Below, in pieces: positions 8,888 to 18,098 of a stretch of DNA of 64,000 nucleotides. Made by a program: the position numbers and the translations under genes. The DNA lies in NCBI RefSeq assembly GCF_029714285.1, contig NZ_CP121662.1, forward strand, positions 62,001-126,000, read 5' to 3'. A model generated the notes under the pieces. It saw only the letters and a list, made by a program, of their open reading frames with translations. It was not told the DNA's origin and did no database searches. This stretch comes from Rhizobium sp. CB3090. GTDB taxonomy: Bacteria; Pseudomonadota; Alphaproteobacteria; Rhizobiales; Rhizobiaceae. Position 1 is the stretch's first letter, and each line of letters starts with the position of its first letter.

Positions 8888-9594
8888 GTACGCCCGATCA
8901 AAGCAAGGGAGGCCGCTCCCGAGATGAAGTCCTGGCCGGAGAATATGTGCTCGGCGTACTGTCCTTGGAGGACCGACAGAAGGTAGAGCGGCGCATGCGC
9001 AGCGATCGGCAGTTCGCCGCCATCGTCAGCCGTTGGGAGCAGAATCTTTCGGGCTTCAACGACGATTACGATGTGATCGCACCGGCGACCTCGGTATTTC
9101 CCAAGATCGAGAGGCGCATTTTCGGAGAAGGCGCTTTTGGCGCCCATCTCTGGAATTCGCTGCTGCTCTGGCGGTCCGTCGCCTTCGGCTCGTTGTTTAT
9201 CGCCGCCGGTGTCCTGGTTTTCACGGTGACCAACAATGTCTCGAAACCGACACCGGGCAGGCAGCTCACCGCATCGCTTGCAGGACAGAACAGCGCCATC
9301 AATTTGCTGGCTGATTATGATGCCGCAAGCGGGCGATTGAAGGTGACGCCGGTCGCCGCCGGCCAGCCTCAGGAAAAATCATTGGAACTCTGGCTGATCC
9401 GTGGCAGCGAGCCGGCCGAAGCGCTCGGCGTCTTGCCGCAGACCGGCGAGGGCGAGATCGTTCTGCCGCAGGAAGTCCACAGCAAGCTGACGGAAGGCGC
9501 GATCATCGCCGTCAGCGTCGAACCTTTCGGCGGTTCGCCGACGGGCAAGCCCACGGGCGATGTCATCGCCTCCGGCACGATCCATCTGCCCTGA
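8884..9594 (+). CDS. membrane anti-sigma factor (RskA/anti-sigma-K type)
   Basis: The 236-residue product has an N-terminal cytoplasmic sigma-binding segment of about 85 residues (DEVLAGEYVLGVLSLEDRQKVERRM). One membrane helix follows around residues 100-120 (LLLWRSVAFGSLFIAAGVLV). A periplasmic anti-sigma-K-like domain contains LELWLIRGSEPAEALGVLP. The ATG overlaps the sigma stop by 4 nt; an in-frame ATG 12 nt earlier lies inside the sigma gene and was not used. By family, it should hold the sigma at the membrane until an envelope or oxidative signal releases it. Confidence 0.88.
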   Translation: MSTPDQSKGGRSRDEVLAGEYVLGVLSLEDRQKVERRMRSDRQFAAIVSRWEQNLSGFNDDYDVIAPATSVFPKIERRIFGEGAFGAHLWNSLLLWRSVAFGSLFIAAGVLVFTVTNNVSKPTPGRQLTASLAGQNSAINLLADYDAASGRLKVTPVAAGQPQEKSLELWLIRGSEPAEALGVLPQTGEGEIVLPQEVHSKLTEGAIIAVSVEPFGGSPTGKPTGDVIASGTIHLP

Positions 9595-9636
9595 AAACAT
9601 CTTTTCGGAAAAAAGAACTGCTGCGGCCTCTTGCAG

Positions 9637-10296
9637 TCAGATGGCAATGCCGACGGTGAGACCGATCGCCTGACGCAGCTCCTGCAACCCCTCGCTCTTT
9701 TCCGAGGAGGTAGCGAGAATGCCGGGATAGGCGGCGGGGCGCTTGCGGATCTTTTCGGCCGTATCGGCAATCAGTTTCGGCAGACCAGCAGGCTTGATCT
9801 TGTCGGTCTTGGTCAGCACGATCTGGTAGGAAACGGCTGCCTTGTCGAGCAGCGACAGAACCTCGTCGTCGTTTTTCTTGATGCCGTGGCGGCTGTCGAT
9901 CAGCACATAGACACGCTTCAGTGTCGACCTTCCGCGCAGATAGTCGAAAACCAGCTTCGTCCAGGCATCCACCTGTTCCTTCGGCGCTTCGGCATAGCCG
10001 TAGCCAGGCATATCCACCAAGGCCATCGGCGGCAGGTCGGTGCCTTCGCCGGAAAAGCCGTCGGGAACGAAATAGTTGAGTTCCTGTGTGCGGCCCGGCG
10101 TGTTCGAGGTGCGCGCCAAACCTTTCTGGCCGACCAGCGCATTGATCAGCGACGACTTGCCGACGTTCGAGCGTCCGGCAAAAGCCACTTCCAAAGGTCC
10201 CTCCGGCGGCAGGAACTTCATCGACGGCACACCGCGGATGAAGATCCACGGGCGCCCGAAAAGCGGCTTATCGTCTTTTGTCGTCTGTTCTGCCAT
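9637..10296 (-). CDS. engB: ribosome biogenesis GTPase EngB (YihA/YsxC)
   Basis: EngB is a TRAFAC GTPase needed for large-subunit assembly. The 219-residue protein shows G1 (GRSNVGKSS, residues 41-49), the G2 region NTPGRTQ, G3 (DMPGYG) and G4 (TKTD). Length and order are normal. In rhizobia it usually follows yidC directly. Here a LysR/LysE/DapA-like cassette separates them. It lies tail to tail with the anti-sigma gene, 42 nt apart. Confidence 0.95.
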   Translation of the reverse strand: MAEQTTKDDKPLFGRPWIFIRGVPSMKFLPPEGPLEVAFAGRSNVGKSSLINALVGQKGLARTSNTPGRTQELNYFVPDGFSGEGTDLPPMALVDMPGYGYAEAPKEQVDAWTKLVFDYLRGRSTLKRVYVLIDSRHGIKKNDDEVLSLLDKAAVSYQIVLTKTDKIKPAGLPKLIADTAEKIRKRPAAYPGILATSSEKSEGLQELRQAIGLTVGIAI

Positions 10297-10407
10297 AGGC
10301 TCGCGGTCTTCCGGTTCAATTGGCTGACTGGCTTCGGGGTTTTACCTGCGAAAGTCAAGTTTTGATCGCCAACGACTTCAAAAGTCGGCCGCGGCCTAAG
10401 GCGGTCT

Positions 10408-11313
10408 TCAGGACGGAATCAGCGATCTTTTTGCCACGTCGATGACGGTTTGGGTCAGTAGCGCAAGCCGGTCTGCGGCGAGGCGGCTGATCTGCCAGTA
10501 GAGGGTGACATCCAACGGCGTGTCCGGCACCAATTCGATCAACCGCCCGGCCCGAAGATGGTCTTGAACGAGATGAACCGGGTTCATTCCCCATCCCATC
10601 CCTCGCAAGCTTGCTTCCACGAAACCCTGTGTGGAGGGCAGCCAGTGTGTTGGCACGTTGCTGTCAATTCCTCCGAACACACGTTGGAGCCAATCGATTT
10701 GAAGGCGATCCTTCTGACTGAAGATCAATGAAGGTGCTGAGGCTATGGCATCCGGCGTCACGCCGTCCGGAAAGTACCGCCGAACAAAGTCGGGGCTCGC
10801 CGTTGCATGGTAGCGCATGGCGCCCAAGGAATACCGGCGGCATCCGGAAATCGGTTGCTCCATGCTGGTGACGGCAGCAATGACCCTTCCGCGCTGAAGC
10901 CATTCCGCCGTGTAATCCTGATCGTCAACCGAAACGTTGAGAAGATAGTCGGACGTTTTGGCGAAGCGAGCCGCTGCTTCCAGAAACCAGGTTCCAAGAC
11001 TATCGGCATTCGTCGCGACCTGAAGCGTGACCCGCTGCTGAAGTTTTCCACGCTCGCCGAGAGAGGGGAGATGTTCGAGCAATTCGCTTTCCAGAATGCC
11101 GACGTTTTCCATGTGCCGGCAAAGCCAGTCGCCTTGTTCCGTGGCGATGCAGGGCGTTCCTCTGATGACAAGTGCGGTGCCGACCCGCTCTTCAAGTTGC
11201 TTGATCCGTTGAGAAACGGCCGAGGGCGTGACGTTCAGTACCGCTGCCGCTTTTTCGAAGCTGCCGGTTTGAACGACGGCGAAGAGAACGCGAAGAGCCG
11301 GATAGTCGATCAT
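10408..11313 (-). CDS. LysR-family regulator of the ArgP/LysG type
   Basis: The 301-residue protein has an N-terminal winged HTH (residues about 3-60, LRVLFAVVQTGSFEKAAAVLNVTPSAVSQRIKQLEERVG) and a LysR substrate-binding domain. The IciA/ArgP features include IDYPALRVLFAV at the very start and TQGFVEASLRGMGWGMNP late in the protein. The start at 11311-11313 was chosen because the longer frame adds 66 non-homologous residues. It is divergent from a LysE-type exporter, the arrangement of lysG-lysE and argP-argO pairs in which the regulator activates export when lysine or arginine accumulates. That function is inferred from family and position. Confidence 0.88.
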   Translation of the reverse strand: MIDYPALRVLFAVVQTGSFEKAAAVLNVTPSAVSQRIKQLEERVGTALVIRGTPCIATEQGDWLCRHMENVGILESELLEHLPSLGERGKLQQRVTLQVATNADSLGTWFLEAAARFAKTSDYLLNVSVDDQDYTAEWLQRGRVIAAVTSMEQPISGCRRYSLGAMRYHATASPDFVRRYFPDGVTPDAIASAPSLIFSQKDRLQIDWLQRVFGGIDSNVPTHWLPSTQGFVEASLRGMGWGMNPVHLVQDHLRAGRLIELVPDTPLDVTLYWQISRLAADRLALLTQTVIDVAKRSLIPS

Positions 11314-11316
11314 GAA

Positions 11317-11329
11317 TAAGCTATGCTTA
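11317..11329. promoter_or_regulatory. small dyad in the lysR-lysE intergenic region
   Basis: TAAGC-TAT-GCTTA forms a perfect 5-3-5 inverted repeat just upstream of the regulator start and 80 nt before lysE. LysR proteins bind interrupted dyads of the T-N11-A type. This is the only obvious dyad in the 96-nt divergent promoter region. Short arms make it tentative. Confidence 0.3.
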
Positions 11330-11409
11330 ATTGGTGTTAGCAAGTTTAAGTACCCTAAATCGACGCTCCGGTCTATGGAGCCGAGAGGTTTCAGGCGGAC
11401 GATTTGGGC

Positions 11410-12018
11410 ATGGCCTTTTCGACATATTTTACCGGAATGACGATGGGGCTCAGTCTCATTGTCGCGATCGGCGCGCAGAATGCGTTCATTCTTCGCCAAG
11501 GTCTGCGCCACGAATATGTCTTCGCGGTCTGCCTTGCTTGCGCCCTGTCGGACGCCATTCTCATCGTCATAGGGGTCACAAGTTTAAAGCAGGTCGTCGA
11601 GGTGCTGCCGTGGCTCGATCCTGCCATGCGTTATGGCGGAACGGCATTCCTCGTCTGGTATGGGGCCAAAAGCCTGTTATCGGCGATACGATCCACGGGC
11701 GCTCTGTCGGTGACGAACAGCAGTTCGGCGAGCTTCCGCAGGACCATGGCCATGTGCCTCGCGCTGACCTGGCTCAATCCTCACGTCTATCTCGACACCA
11801 TCGTGCTTCTCGGGACGGTCGCGACACGCTTTCCTGGGCATCAGGCGGCGTTTGCCGCAGGGGCTATGACGGGCTCGCTCCTGTTCTTCTTTTCACTGGG
11901 ATACGGCGCGACCCGACTTAAACCTATCTTTTCACGGCCAGCCTCCTGGCGCATTCTCGAGGCCATCATCGCCTGCATCATGTGGCTGATCGCTTTCAAA
12001 CTTCTCGGCGGAATGTGA
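11410..12018 (+). CDS. lysE: LysE/ArgO-family amino-acid exporter
   Basis: The 202-residue integral membrane protein has about six hydrophobic segments. It contains the LysE signatures SLIVAIGAQNAFILRQG (residues about 14-30), VCLACALSDAILIVIGV (about 40-56) and LTWLNPHVYLDTIVLLG (about 118-134). By family it exports L-lysine or L-arginine by proton-motive-force antiport. The ATG at 11410 is preferred to the TTG two codons earlier. Its divergent LysR partner and the downstream DapA-like gene suggest a lysine-related cassette. Confidence 0.9.
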   Translation: MAFSTYFTGMTMGLSLIVAIGAQNAFILRQGLRHEYVFAVCLACALSDAILIVIGVTSLKQVVEVLPWLDPAMRYGGTAFLVWYGAKSLLSAIRSTGALSVTNSSSASFRRTMAMCLALTWLNPHVYLDTIVLLGTVATRFPGHQAAFAAGAMTGSLLFFFSLGYGATRLKPIFSRPASWRILEAIIACIMWLIAFKLLGGM

Positions 12019-12094
12019 CCTCGCCGGGGTGAACAGGAATGCTATGCGGTGGGTATGAAAGCTCTTATTTCGTGGTGTTGGAAGGAAACTGGGT

Positions 12095-12997
12095 ATGGCG
12101 CTTTTTCACGGTCTTTCGGCTTTTCCGATCACGCCAACCGACGAGCACGGCGTCATCGATACCGCTGCGCTGGCCAGGCTTTTGACACGCATCGCCGCAG
12201 CGAAGGCTGACTCGATCGGCCTGCTCGGGAGCACGGGCGGGTACATGTTTCTGTCTCGCGATCAACGACGTCGCGCCGTCGATGCGGCGATGTCGGCTGT
12301 CGGAGGAAAGATACCGGTCATCGTTGGTGTCGGGGCGATGCGTACGGATGAGGCTCAAGCCTTGGCACGCGATGCCATGCAGGCAGGAGCGGATGCGCTC
12401 CTCCTCGCACCGGTTTCATACACGCCGCTCACCGATGATGAGGTCTATGAACACTTCGCAGCCGTCGCCGACGCCGGTCAGCTTCCCTTGTGCATCTACA
12501 ATAATCCCGGCACCACGAAGTTCACATTCAGCAACAAGCTGATCGCCAGGCTGGCAAAGGTCGCGAACATCGAGGCCGTGAAGATGCCATTGCCATCCGG
12601 CGGGGATCTCAGGTCAGAGCTTGAGAGCCTGAGATCGGAAACGCAATCCGGCTTCGCGATAGGCTATAGCGGCGATTGGGGCGCTGCCGACGCTCTGTTG
12701 GCAGGAGCAGACGCCTGGTACAGCGTCGTTGCCGGGCTTTTGCCCGCCGAAGCGCTCGCTTTGACGAGAGCGGCACAAAGCGGTGATATCGAGAAGGCGC
12801 GAACCATCAACGGAGCATTCGAGCCGCTGTGGTCGCTGTTCAAGGAATTCGGCAGCTTCCGCGTCATGTTCGCGATTGCAGACGCCCTCGATCTTGGCAG
12901 GTTCGAGCCGCCTCGTCCCGTTCTCAGGCTCACGGCGTCAGCACGGCAGCGCGTTACAGAGGCGTTGAATATGCTGGGTTCGGTGTCGGGCCTATAG
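12095..12997 (+). CDS. dihydrodipicolinate synthase family aldolase (DapA-like)
   Basis: The 300-residue TIM-barrel protein belongs to the class I pyruvate aldolase/DHDPS superfamily. The Schiff-base lysine is K163 (IEAVKMPLP), with the partner tyrosine Y135 in CIYNNPGT. The substrate-binding loop reads GSTGGY (45-50) instead of the GTTGE of true DapA, so the acidic residue after the loop is replaced. Specific DHDPS function is therefore uncertain; other 2-oxo-acid lyases of the superfamily are equally possible. It follows lysE by 76 nt on the same strand and may be co-transcribed. GGAAGGAAA stands near the start region. Confidence 0.82.
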   Translation: MALFHGLSAFPITPTDEHGVIDTAALARLLTRIAAAKADSIGLLGSTGGYMFLSRDQRRRAVDAAMSAVGGKIPVIVGVGAMRTDEAQALARDAMQAGADALLLAPVSYTPLTDDEVYEHFAAVADAGQLPLCIYNNPGTTKFTFSNKLIARLAKVANIEAVKMPLPSGGDLRSELESLRSETQSGFAIGYSGDWGAADALLAGADAWYSVVAGLLPAEALALTRAAQSGDIEKARTINGAFEPLWSLFKEFGSFRVMFAIADALDLGRFEPPRPVLRLTASARQRVTEALNMLGSVSGL

Positions 12998-13067
12998 TTC
13001 TAACAATCAACCCATCAGCCTCTTCGATGCCGGAATCTCGTTGATGCACTTACCGCCGAACAAAGAA

Positions 13068-13089
13068 AAGCCCCGCCGGAGCGGGGCTT
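13068..13089 (-). terminator. terminator of the rpmH-rnpA-yidC operon
   Basis: AAGCCCCGC (13068-13076) and GCGGGGCTT (13081-13089) form a 9-bp stem with a 4-nt loop. Read on the minus strand it is followed by TTCTTTG. It lies 6 nt beyond the yidC stop at 13096. Confidence 0.75.
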
Positions 13090-13095
13090 GGAGGG

Positions 13096-14913
13096 TCATT
13101 TCGAGGGCGCCGGTTTTCGTTTGAAGAGGCCCTTGAGATTGTCGAAGAGTTCCACCTTCACACCATGGCGCTTCATGATGATCGACTGCTGGATGACCGA
13201 CAGCGTGTTGTTCCAGGCCCAGTAGATCACGAGGCCCGCCGGGAAGCTGGAGAGCATGAACATGAACACCAGCGGCATCCAGTTGAAGATCATCGCCTGG
13301 GTCGGATCCGGCGGCGTCGGGTTCATGCGCATCTGCAGGAACATGGTGACGCCCATGATCAGCGGCCAGACGCCAAGATGCAGGATGGCCGGAGCGGCAA
13401 ACGGCAACAGGCCGAACAGGTTGACGATCGAGGTCGGATCCGGAGCGGAAAGATCCTGGATCCAGCCGAAGAACGGGGCGTGGCGCATCTCGATGGTGAT
13501 ATAGATCACCTTGTAGAGCGAAAAGAAGATCGGAATCTGCAGCAGCACCGGCCAGCAGCCCGCGATCGGGTTGATCTTCTCTTCCTTGTAGAGCTGCATC
13601 GTCGCCTGCTGCAGGCCCATGCGATCGTCGCCGAACTTGGCCTTCAACTCTTCCATTTTCGGCTGCATGCGCTTCATGTTTGCCATCGAGGCATATTGCT
13701 TGCTGGCGAGCGGGAAGAACAACGCCTTGACGACGATGGTCGTGCAGAGGATGGCGACGCCGAAATTGCCGAAGAAATGGAAGAAGAAATCCATCAGCTT
13801 GAACATCGGCTTGGTGATGAAATAGAACCAGCCCCAGTCGATCAGGCGGTCGAAGCGCGGGATCGAATAGCTCGTCTCGTAGCGATCGATGACCGGCACT
13901 TCCTTGGCGCCGGCGAAGACCAGGCTCTTAAGCTCCTGCGACTGGCCGGGCGCGATGGTGACGGCGTCTTGCTTATAGTCGGCCTGGTAGCGCGGCTGGC
14001 CATCGGTAAAATGCGAGAAATGGGCGTCGTAGGCCGTCGACTGCGGCGGCACGATCGTCGCGGCCCAGTACTTGTCCGTGATGCCGAGCCAGCCGCCGGT
14101 TGCCTTCGCCGGATTGACGGCTTCCTTTTCGGCGGCGGTATATTTGGTCTCGATCAGGCCGTCGTCGCCGATGACGCCGATGAAGCCTTCATGCAGGACA
14201 TAGGCCGTCGGCGTGGTCGGCTTGTTATAACGGGTCACCCGGCCATAGCTCGACAGCGACACGGGCGCCTGACCTGCATTGGCGATCTTGTCGGTGATCG
14301 TGAACATGTAATGATCGTCGACGGAAATGGTGCGGGTAAAGGTGATGCCCTTGTCGTTCGTGTAGGAGAGCGTCACCGGCGTCTTCTCGGTCAGCTTGTC
14401 GCCGCTCGCAAGGGTCCAGACGGTGGATGGGCCGGGAACCGCCCCGGTCGCATCGCTGCCGATATAACCGAGCTCAGTGAAATAGCCGTCCTTGGTGTCG
14501 GCCGGGCTGAAGAGCGTGATGATCGGGCTGCTCTTGTCGACCGTCTCGTGATAGGTCTTGAGCTGCAGATCGTCGAGGCGGGCGCCTTCCAGGTTGATGG
14601 AACCGGCAAGCGCGGGCGTGTCGATGACGACGCGCGAGGACGACGTTTTGGCAACCGATTGAGCGCGGTCGAGTGTCGTCGGTGCGGTCTGGCCGTTTGC
14701 CGGCAGCGAGCCGTTTACGGCGGTGCCTGCGGCAGTGGTCTGCGTCTGCGTTTGCGTCGTCTGAGCCTGCTGCGTCTGCTGCTGCAGCTTGGCGGCCTGT
14801 TCGGCCTGGCGCTGCGCTTCGAGGCGCGGGTTCATGTAGAAAAACTGCCAGGCGAGGACGATCAGCACAGACAGGGCAATTGCTATGAAGTAATTGCGGT
14901 TATTTTCCATCAT
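13096..14913 (-). CDS. yidC: membrane protein insertase YidC
   Basis: YidC inserts and folds inner-membrane proteins, alone or with SecYEG. The 605-residue protein has TM1 at residues about 8-26 and a low-complexity Gln/Thr-rich linker (about 40-75) with many QT repeats. The large periplasmic beta-sandwich domain follows up to about 350. The conserved C-terminal five-TM core comes last ([20 protein letters not shown], then the cytoplasmic [12 protein letters not shown] region, [23 protein letters not shown], and the last helices before a basic tail). Its start ATGATG overlaps the rnpA stop. Either ATG could be used; family members usually begin MENNRNYF. Confidence 0.96.
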   Translation of the reverse strand: MMENNRNYFIAIALSVLIVLAWQFFYMNPRLEAQRQAEQAAKLQQQTQQAQTTQTQTQTTAAGTAVNGSLPANGQTAPTTLDRAQSVAKTSSSRVVIDTPALAGSINLEGARLDDLQLKTYHETVDKSSPIITLFSPADTKDGYFTELGYIGSDATGAVPGPSTVWTLASGDKLTEKTPVTLSYTNDKGITFTRTISVDDHYMFTITDKIANAGQAPVSLSSYGRVTRYNKPTTPTAYVLHEGFIGVIGDDGLIETKYTAAEKEAVNPAKATGGWLGITDKYWAATIVPPQSTAYDAHFSHFTDGQPRYQADYKQDAVTIAPGQSQELKSLVFAGAKEVPVIDRYETSYSIPRFDRLIDWGWFYFITKPMFKLMDFFFHFFGNFGVAILCTTIVVKALFFPLASKQYASMANMKRMQPKMEELKAKFGDDRMGLQQATMQLYKEEKINPIAGCWPVLLQIPIFFSLYKVIYITIEMRHAPFFGWIQDLSAPDPTSIVNLFGLLPFAAPAILHLGVWPLIMGVTMFLQMRMNPTPPDPTQAMIFNWMPLVFMFMLSSFPAGLVIYWAWNNTLSVIQQSIIMKRHGVKVELFDNLKGLFKRKPAPSK

Positions 14914-15323
14914 ACTTTCCTGGAGCGGTCCGTTTCCGGCCGCCGGTGTTTCGGCCTGGTTTCGATGCGGCTGACGAGCTCGCCCGTCAATTTCTCGAAA
15001 GATGCGGTCAGCACATCGCGCCGCGCGACAACCACATAGTCGTGTCCGGGCTGCATTGCAAATCCCGCATGAAGTCGCACGGCTTCTTTCAGCCTGCGCC
15101 GCATGCGGTTTCGTTCCACCGCGTTGCCATGTTTTTTGGTGACGGTAAAACCAACGCGAGGTTCGGCGTCGGGAAGCTTGCGGTCCAGCACTTCGATGAG
15201 GAAGAGGCTTCCCCTACGTTTTTCGCCTTCACGGACTGCAAGAAACTGCGGCCGGCTTTTCAGCCGCCCGACAGTCTTTTTGGGTCGTTCATTCGTCAAT
15301 TCGCCCGCCATCTTATCGGGCAT
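14910..15323 (-). CDS. rnpA: ribonuclease P protein component
   Basis: RnpA is the small basic protein subunit that helps the RNase P RNA cleave pre-tRNA 5' leaders. The 137-residue product shows the RNR signature in a basic helix ([18 protein letters not shown]), the upstream [11 protein letters not shown] strand and [13 protein letters not shown]. It sits between rpmH and yidC in the canonical order. The N-terminal 15-20 residues vary in the family, so the exact start (first ATG or M5) is not certain. Confidence 0.95.
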   Translation of the reverse strand: MPDKMAGELTNERPKKTVGRLKSRPQFLAVREGEKRRGSLFLIEVLDRKLPDAEPRVGFTVTKKHGNAVERNRMRRRLKEAVRLHAGFAMQPGHDYVVVARRDVLTASFEKLTGELVSRIETRPKHRRPETDRSRKV

Positions 15324-15331
15324 TCCGGCCC

Positions 15332-15466
15332 TTAGGCCGAAAGACGCTTGCGGCCGCGGTTACGGCGAGCGGCAAGAACCGCGCGGCCGCCCTTGGTAGC
15401 CATGCGCGCACGGAAACCGTGACGACGCTTGCGGACAAGCTTGGATGGTTGATAGGTACGCTTCAT
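15332..15466 (-). CDS. rpmH: 50S ribosomal protein L34
   Basis: The 44-residue, very basic protein begins [20 protein letters not shown] and ends in [11 protein letters not shown], the textbook L34 sequence. It belongs to the large ribosomal subunit. It is the first gene of the rpmH-rnpA-yidC group, with the rnpA start only 8 nt after its stop. It was read directly because it is too short for usual ORF cut-offs. Confidence 0.97.
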   Translation of the reverse strand: MKRTYQPSKLVRKRRHGFRARMATKGGRAVLAARRNRGRKRLSA

Positions 15467-15920
15467 TTATTTAAACACCGCGGAGTGCGGCCCTTCTTGA
15501 GCTTTGCTTTAAAAGCAAGGAGCGTTGTTGATTATGGCGAACGGGCTTGGCCGGCAAATGCAGGCTCCATAGACCGGACGTGCGCGGGCTTATACGGATC
15601 AAGGCCCCGGAAGTCAATTATACCGGCGCAGATTCCTGGAACCCGGCTTTTCCTGCCAAAAATGCTTTGCGCAGCCGACGCGTCCCGGTGATGCAACCGC
15701 AGGCAGGCGGCTTACATACTAAGCCTCGCTTTTTATAATATTAGATACAGTCATTTTATAGTGTTAGATGCAGTCATTGCTGCAAACTCGCCAGATGATA
15801 GAAAGTGTTTCGGAAATTTATATTCGAAATATCCGCAAGATAACTTTAATGATTTTGGTCGATATCTAACAATGTGCAGGGAAACCCGGGCCTTTTGGGG
15901 GCCTCCGCATGTGGAGGGGC
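15467..15920. other. divergent intergenic region between rpmH and the chemoreceptor gene
   Basis: About 450 nt hold no convincing gene. Visible elements are the 15-nt dyad TTGCTTT-A-AAAGCAA at 15504-15518, likely inside the rpmH promoter region, and a pair of 15-nt direct repeats at 15741-15778 upstream of the chemoreceptor. The stretch from 15720 to 15880 is AT-rich. The rpmH promoter must lie here, but no -35/-10 pair could be assigned confidently. Confidence 0.6.
15741..15778. repeat. direct repeat upstream of the chemoreceptor gene
   Basis: TTAGATACAGTCATT (15741-15755) recurs as TTAGATGCAGTCATT (15764-15778), one mismatch in 15, with a 23-nt period (about two helical turns). The similarity extends weakly 6 nt upstream. 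Two same-face copies suggest a regulator binding site for the downstream gene. Confidence 0.5.
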
Positions 15921-17930
15921 ATGTCGTTGAAGATTCGTGGTAAAATCAATCTGCTTGTATCCGTGATGGCTGGTGCCGCGCTTTTGATCGGCGCAACAGC
16001 TCTTTACGCGGTCAATCAATATGACCGGCAGCTCCAGGCCTACGAGCTCGCATCGAGCCGTGCCTATATGGGCGAGCGCCTGAACCGCTATGTCACTGCG
16101 GTCGTGATGGAATCGCGCGGTATCTATGCGGCCAATTCCAGCAAGGACGCCAAGGGCTTCGCCGATGGATTGATGAAAGACCTTGACGAGATCGACAAGG
16201 TGCTTGCCGCCTGGTCGCCTTTGGTCCCCGAGGAGCAGAAAGCCGAATTCGCCAAATTGCAGGATGGCGCCCGGGAATTCCGTACATTCCGCACCGAGAC
16301 CGTTCGGCTGGGCCTGACGGACAGTCCGGAAGCTGCCAACAAGCAGGGCAACAACGACGCTAATCGGGCCAATCGCAAGGCATTCCAGGCCGAGATCGAT
16401 GCGGTCGTTCAGACCGATAAGGCGGCGCTTGCCGATGTCGATGCCGAAGTCACGGAATTCCGACAAACGGTCCTGTGGGCCGTGCTTGGCATGATGATGG
16501 CAGGAATCGGCGCCGGTGCCGGCCTCGGCATGTATATCGGCACTGCGCACCTGAGCCGGCCGATCCGCAAGGTGACCGAGACCATCAAGCAGGTGGCCGA
16601 CGGAAATTTCGATATCGAGATCCCCTTTGCCGGACGCGCCGACGAAATCGGCGAGATGGCTGCCGCCGTCGATATTTTCAAGCAGAACGGCAATGCCGTG
16701 CGCCGCATGAATGCCGAGGAAACGGCAATGCGCGCCAAGAGCGACGATCTGCAATCCAGCATGTCGCTCGTCGTTTCCGCCGCTGCCGCCGGCGATTTCA
16801 GCCGCCGCATCGAAAAGGATTACGGCGACGTCAACCTCAATCGCTTTGCCGGCAACATCAACGAACTCCTGACGAGCGTCGACACCGGTGTCGGCGAGGT
16901 CCGTCGCGTCCTTGCAAGCCTTGCCGAAGGCGATCTGACCCAGACCATGCATGGCGAGTTCCACGGCGCCTTCGCCGAACTGCAGCAGAACGTCAACAGC
17001 ACCTTTGCGACCCTTAAGAGCACCATGCGCGAAGTGCGCGAGACGACTGGCTCCATCAATACCAATACCAACGAACTGCGCGCCGCCAGCGATGACCTCT
17101 CGAAGCGCACCGAACAGCAGGCCGCCGCCCTGGAAGAGACCTCGGCGGCGCTCGACCAGATCACCGCCGTCGTGCAAAGCTCGACCGAGCGGGCGCAGGA
17201 GGCGAGTGTCATGGTGACGGAAGCCAAGGAGAACGCCGCTCATTCCGGCACTGTGGTTCGCAACGCTGTCGATGCCATGGGCCGCATCGAACAGGCATCC
17301 GGAGAGATCAGCCAGATCATCGGCGTCATCGACGAGATTGCCTTCCAGACCAATCTGCTGGCGTTGAATGCCGGCGTGGAGGCCGCCCGTGCCGGCGAGG
17401 CAGGCAAGGGCTTCGCCGTCGTCGCCCAGGAAGTGCGTGAACTGGCGCAGCGCTCCGCTACCGCTGCAAAGGACATCAAGGCGCTGATCAGCAAGTCCGG
17501 TGATGAGGTGCAGGTCGGCGTCAAGCTGGTGCAGGCAACCGGCGAGGCGCTGGCGGCGATCGAGGCGCGGGTTTTGAAGATCAACGATCATATCCATTCG
17601 ATCGCGACAGCCGCCCGCGAACAGTCGACCGGTCTGACCGAGGTGAATAAGGCCGTTAACCAGATGGACGAGGTGACGCAGCGCAACGCCGCAATGGTCG
17701 AAGAAACCTCAGCCGCCACCCATCGCCTCTCGACCGAGGCCGATGGCCTCGTCCGCCTTGTCACCCGCTTCAAGGTCGATAGCGGCGCTGCCCCAGCACC
17801 TGTATCTGCACGCACCGAAACGCATCGTCCCGTTGCATCGCCGGCACGCCGCATGATGGGCAAGGTCGCGAGTGCCTTTACGGGCGGCGGTGCAGCGGCT
17901 CCGGCAGCGCAGGGTTGGGAAGAATTCTGA
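15921..17930 (+). CDS. methyl-accepting chemotaxis protein
   Basis: The 669-residue chemoreceptor has TM1 at about residues 10-30 and a helical periplasmic sensor of about 150 residues, probably four-helix-bundle type. TM2 is near 185-210 (TVLWAVLGMMMAGIGAGAGL), followed by a HAMP domain (about 210-265, LSRPIRKVTETIKQVADGNF) and a second HAMP-like segment near 290-345. The coiled-coil signalling domain has the conserved hairpin tip IDEIAFQTNLLALNAG at about 470-485 followed by VEAARAGEAGKGFAVVA. It ends GWEEF, resembling the CheR/CheB-tethering pentapeptide of major receptors. The ATG at 15921 has GGAGGGG right upstream and is preferred to one 12 nt earlier. The ligand is unknown. Confidence 0.93.
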   Translation: MSLKIRGKINLLVSVMAGAALLIGATALYAVNQYDRQLQAYELASSRAYMGERLNRYVTAVVMESRGIYAANSSKDAKGFADGLMKDLDEIDKVLAAWSPLVPEEQKAEFAKLQDGAREFRTFRTETVRLGLTDSPEAANKQGNNDANRANRKAFQAEIDAVVQTDKAALADVDAEVTEFRQTVLWAVLGMMMAGIGAGAGLGMYIGTAHLSRPIRKVTETIKQVADGNFDIEIPFAGRADEIGEMAAAVDIFKQNGNAVRRMNAEETAMRAKSDDLQSSMSLVVSAAAAGDFSRRIEKDYGDVNLNRFAGNINELLTSVDTGVGEVRRVLASLAEGDLTQTMHGEFHGAFAELQQNVNSTFATLKSTMREVRETTGSINTNTNELRAASDDLSKRTEQQAAALEETSAALDQITAVVQSSTERAQEASVMVTEAKENAAHSGTVVRNAVDAMGRIEQASGEISQIIGVIDEIAFQTNLLALNAGVEAARAGEAGKGFAVVAQEVRELAQRSATAAKDIKALISKSGDEVQVGVKLVQATGEALAAIEARVLKINDHIHSIATAAREQSTGLTEVNKAVNQMDEVTQRNAAMVEETSAATHRLSTEADGLVRLVTRFKVDSGAAPAPVSARTETHRPVASPARRMMGKVASAFTGGGAAAPAAQGWEEF

Positions 17931-17948
17931 TCCCGCCTGGGCTCAGAC

Positions 17949-17974
17949 GGAAAGGCGCGCCGGCGCGCCTTTCC
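17949..17974 (+). terminator. strong palindrome after the chemoreceptor gene
   Basis: GGAAAGGCGCGCC (17949-17961) is followed without spacer by its exact complement GGCGCGCCTTTCC (17962-17974). The hairpin is 18 nt past the stop and would end transcription, although a good T-run does not follow. It may act as an RNA-stabilising end. Confidence 0.6.
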
Positions 17975-18098
17975 CGCCTTTGACATGAGCTGACAGCGGG
18001 GCTGTCACAGATGCGATTGGAAAAACTGTCACAATCTCTTATTATCTGCTTCGATATGTCGTCATCAGATCGCTTTGAAATAAAGCGGGACAGCCGAA

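Noticed and set aside
13165..15039. Long plus-strand open frame of more than 600 codons opposite yidC and rnpA
   Set aside because: It is Arg/Gly/Asp-rich with no domain, and the opposite strand encodes unmistakable YidC and RnpA. It is a GC-rich antisense shadow.
15504..15518. TTGCTTT-A-AAAGCAA dyad as a terminator
   Set aside because: It lies upstream, not downstream, of rpmH and has no GC stem; at most a promoter feature.
15846..17597. Long minus-strand frame opposite the chemoreceptor gene
   Set aside because: Shadow of the chemoreceptor coding strand; no start signal and no recognisable motif.
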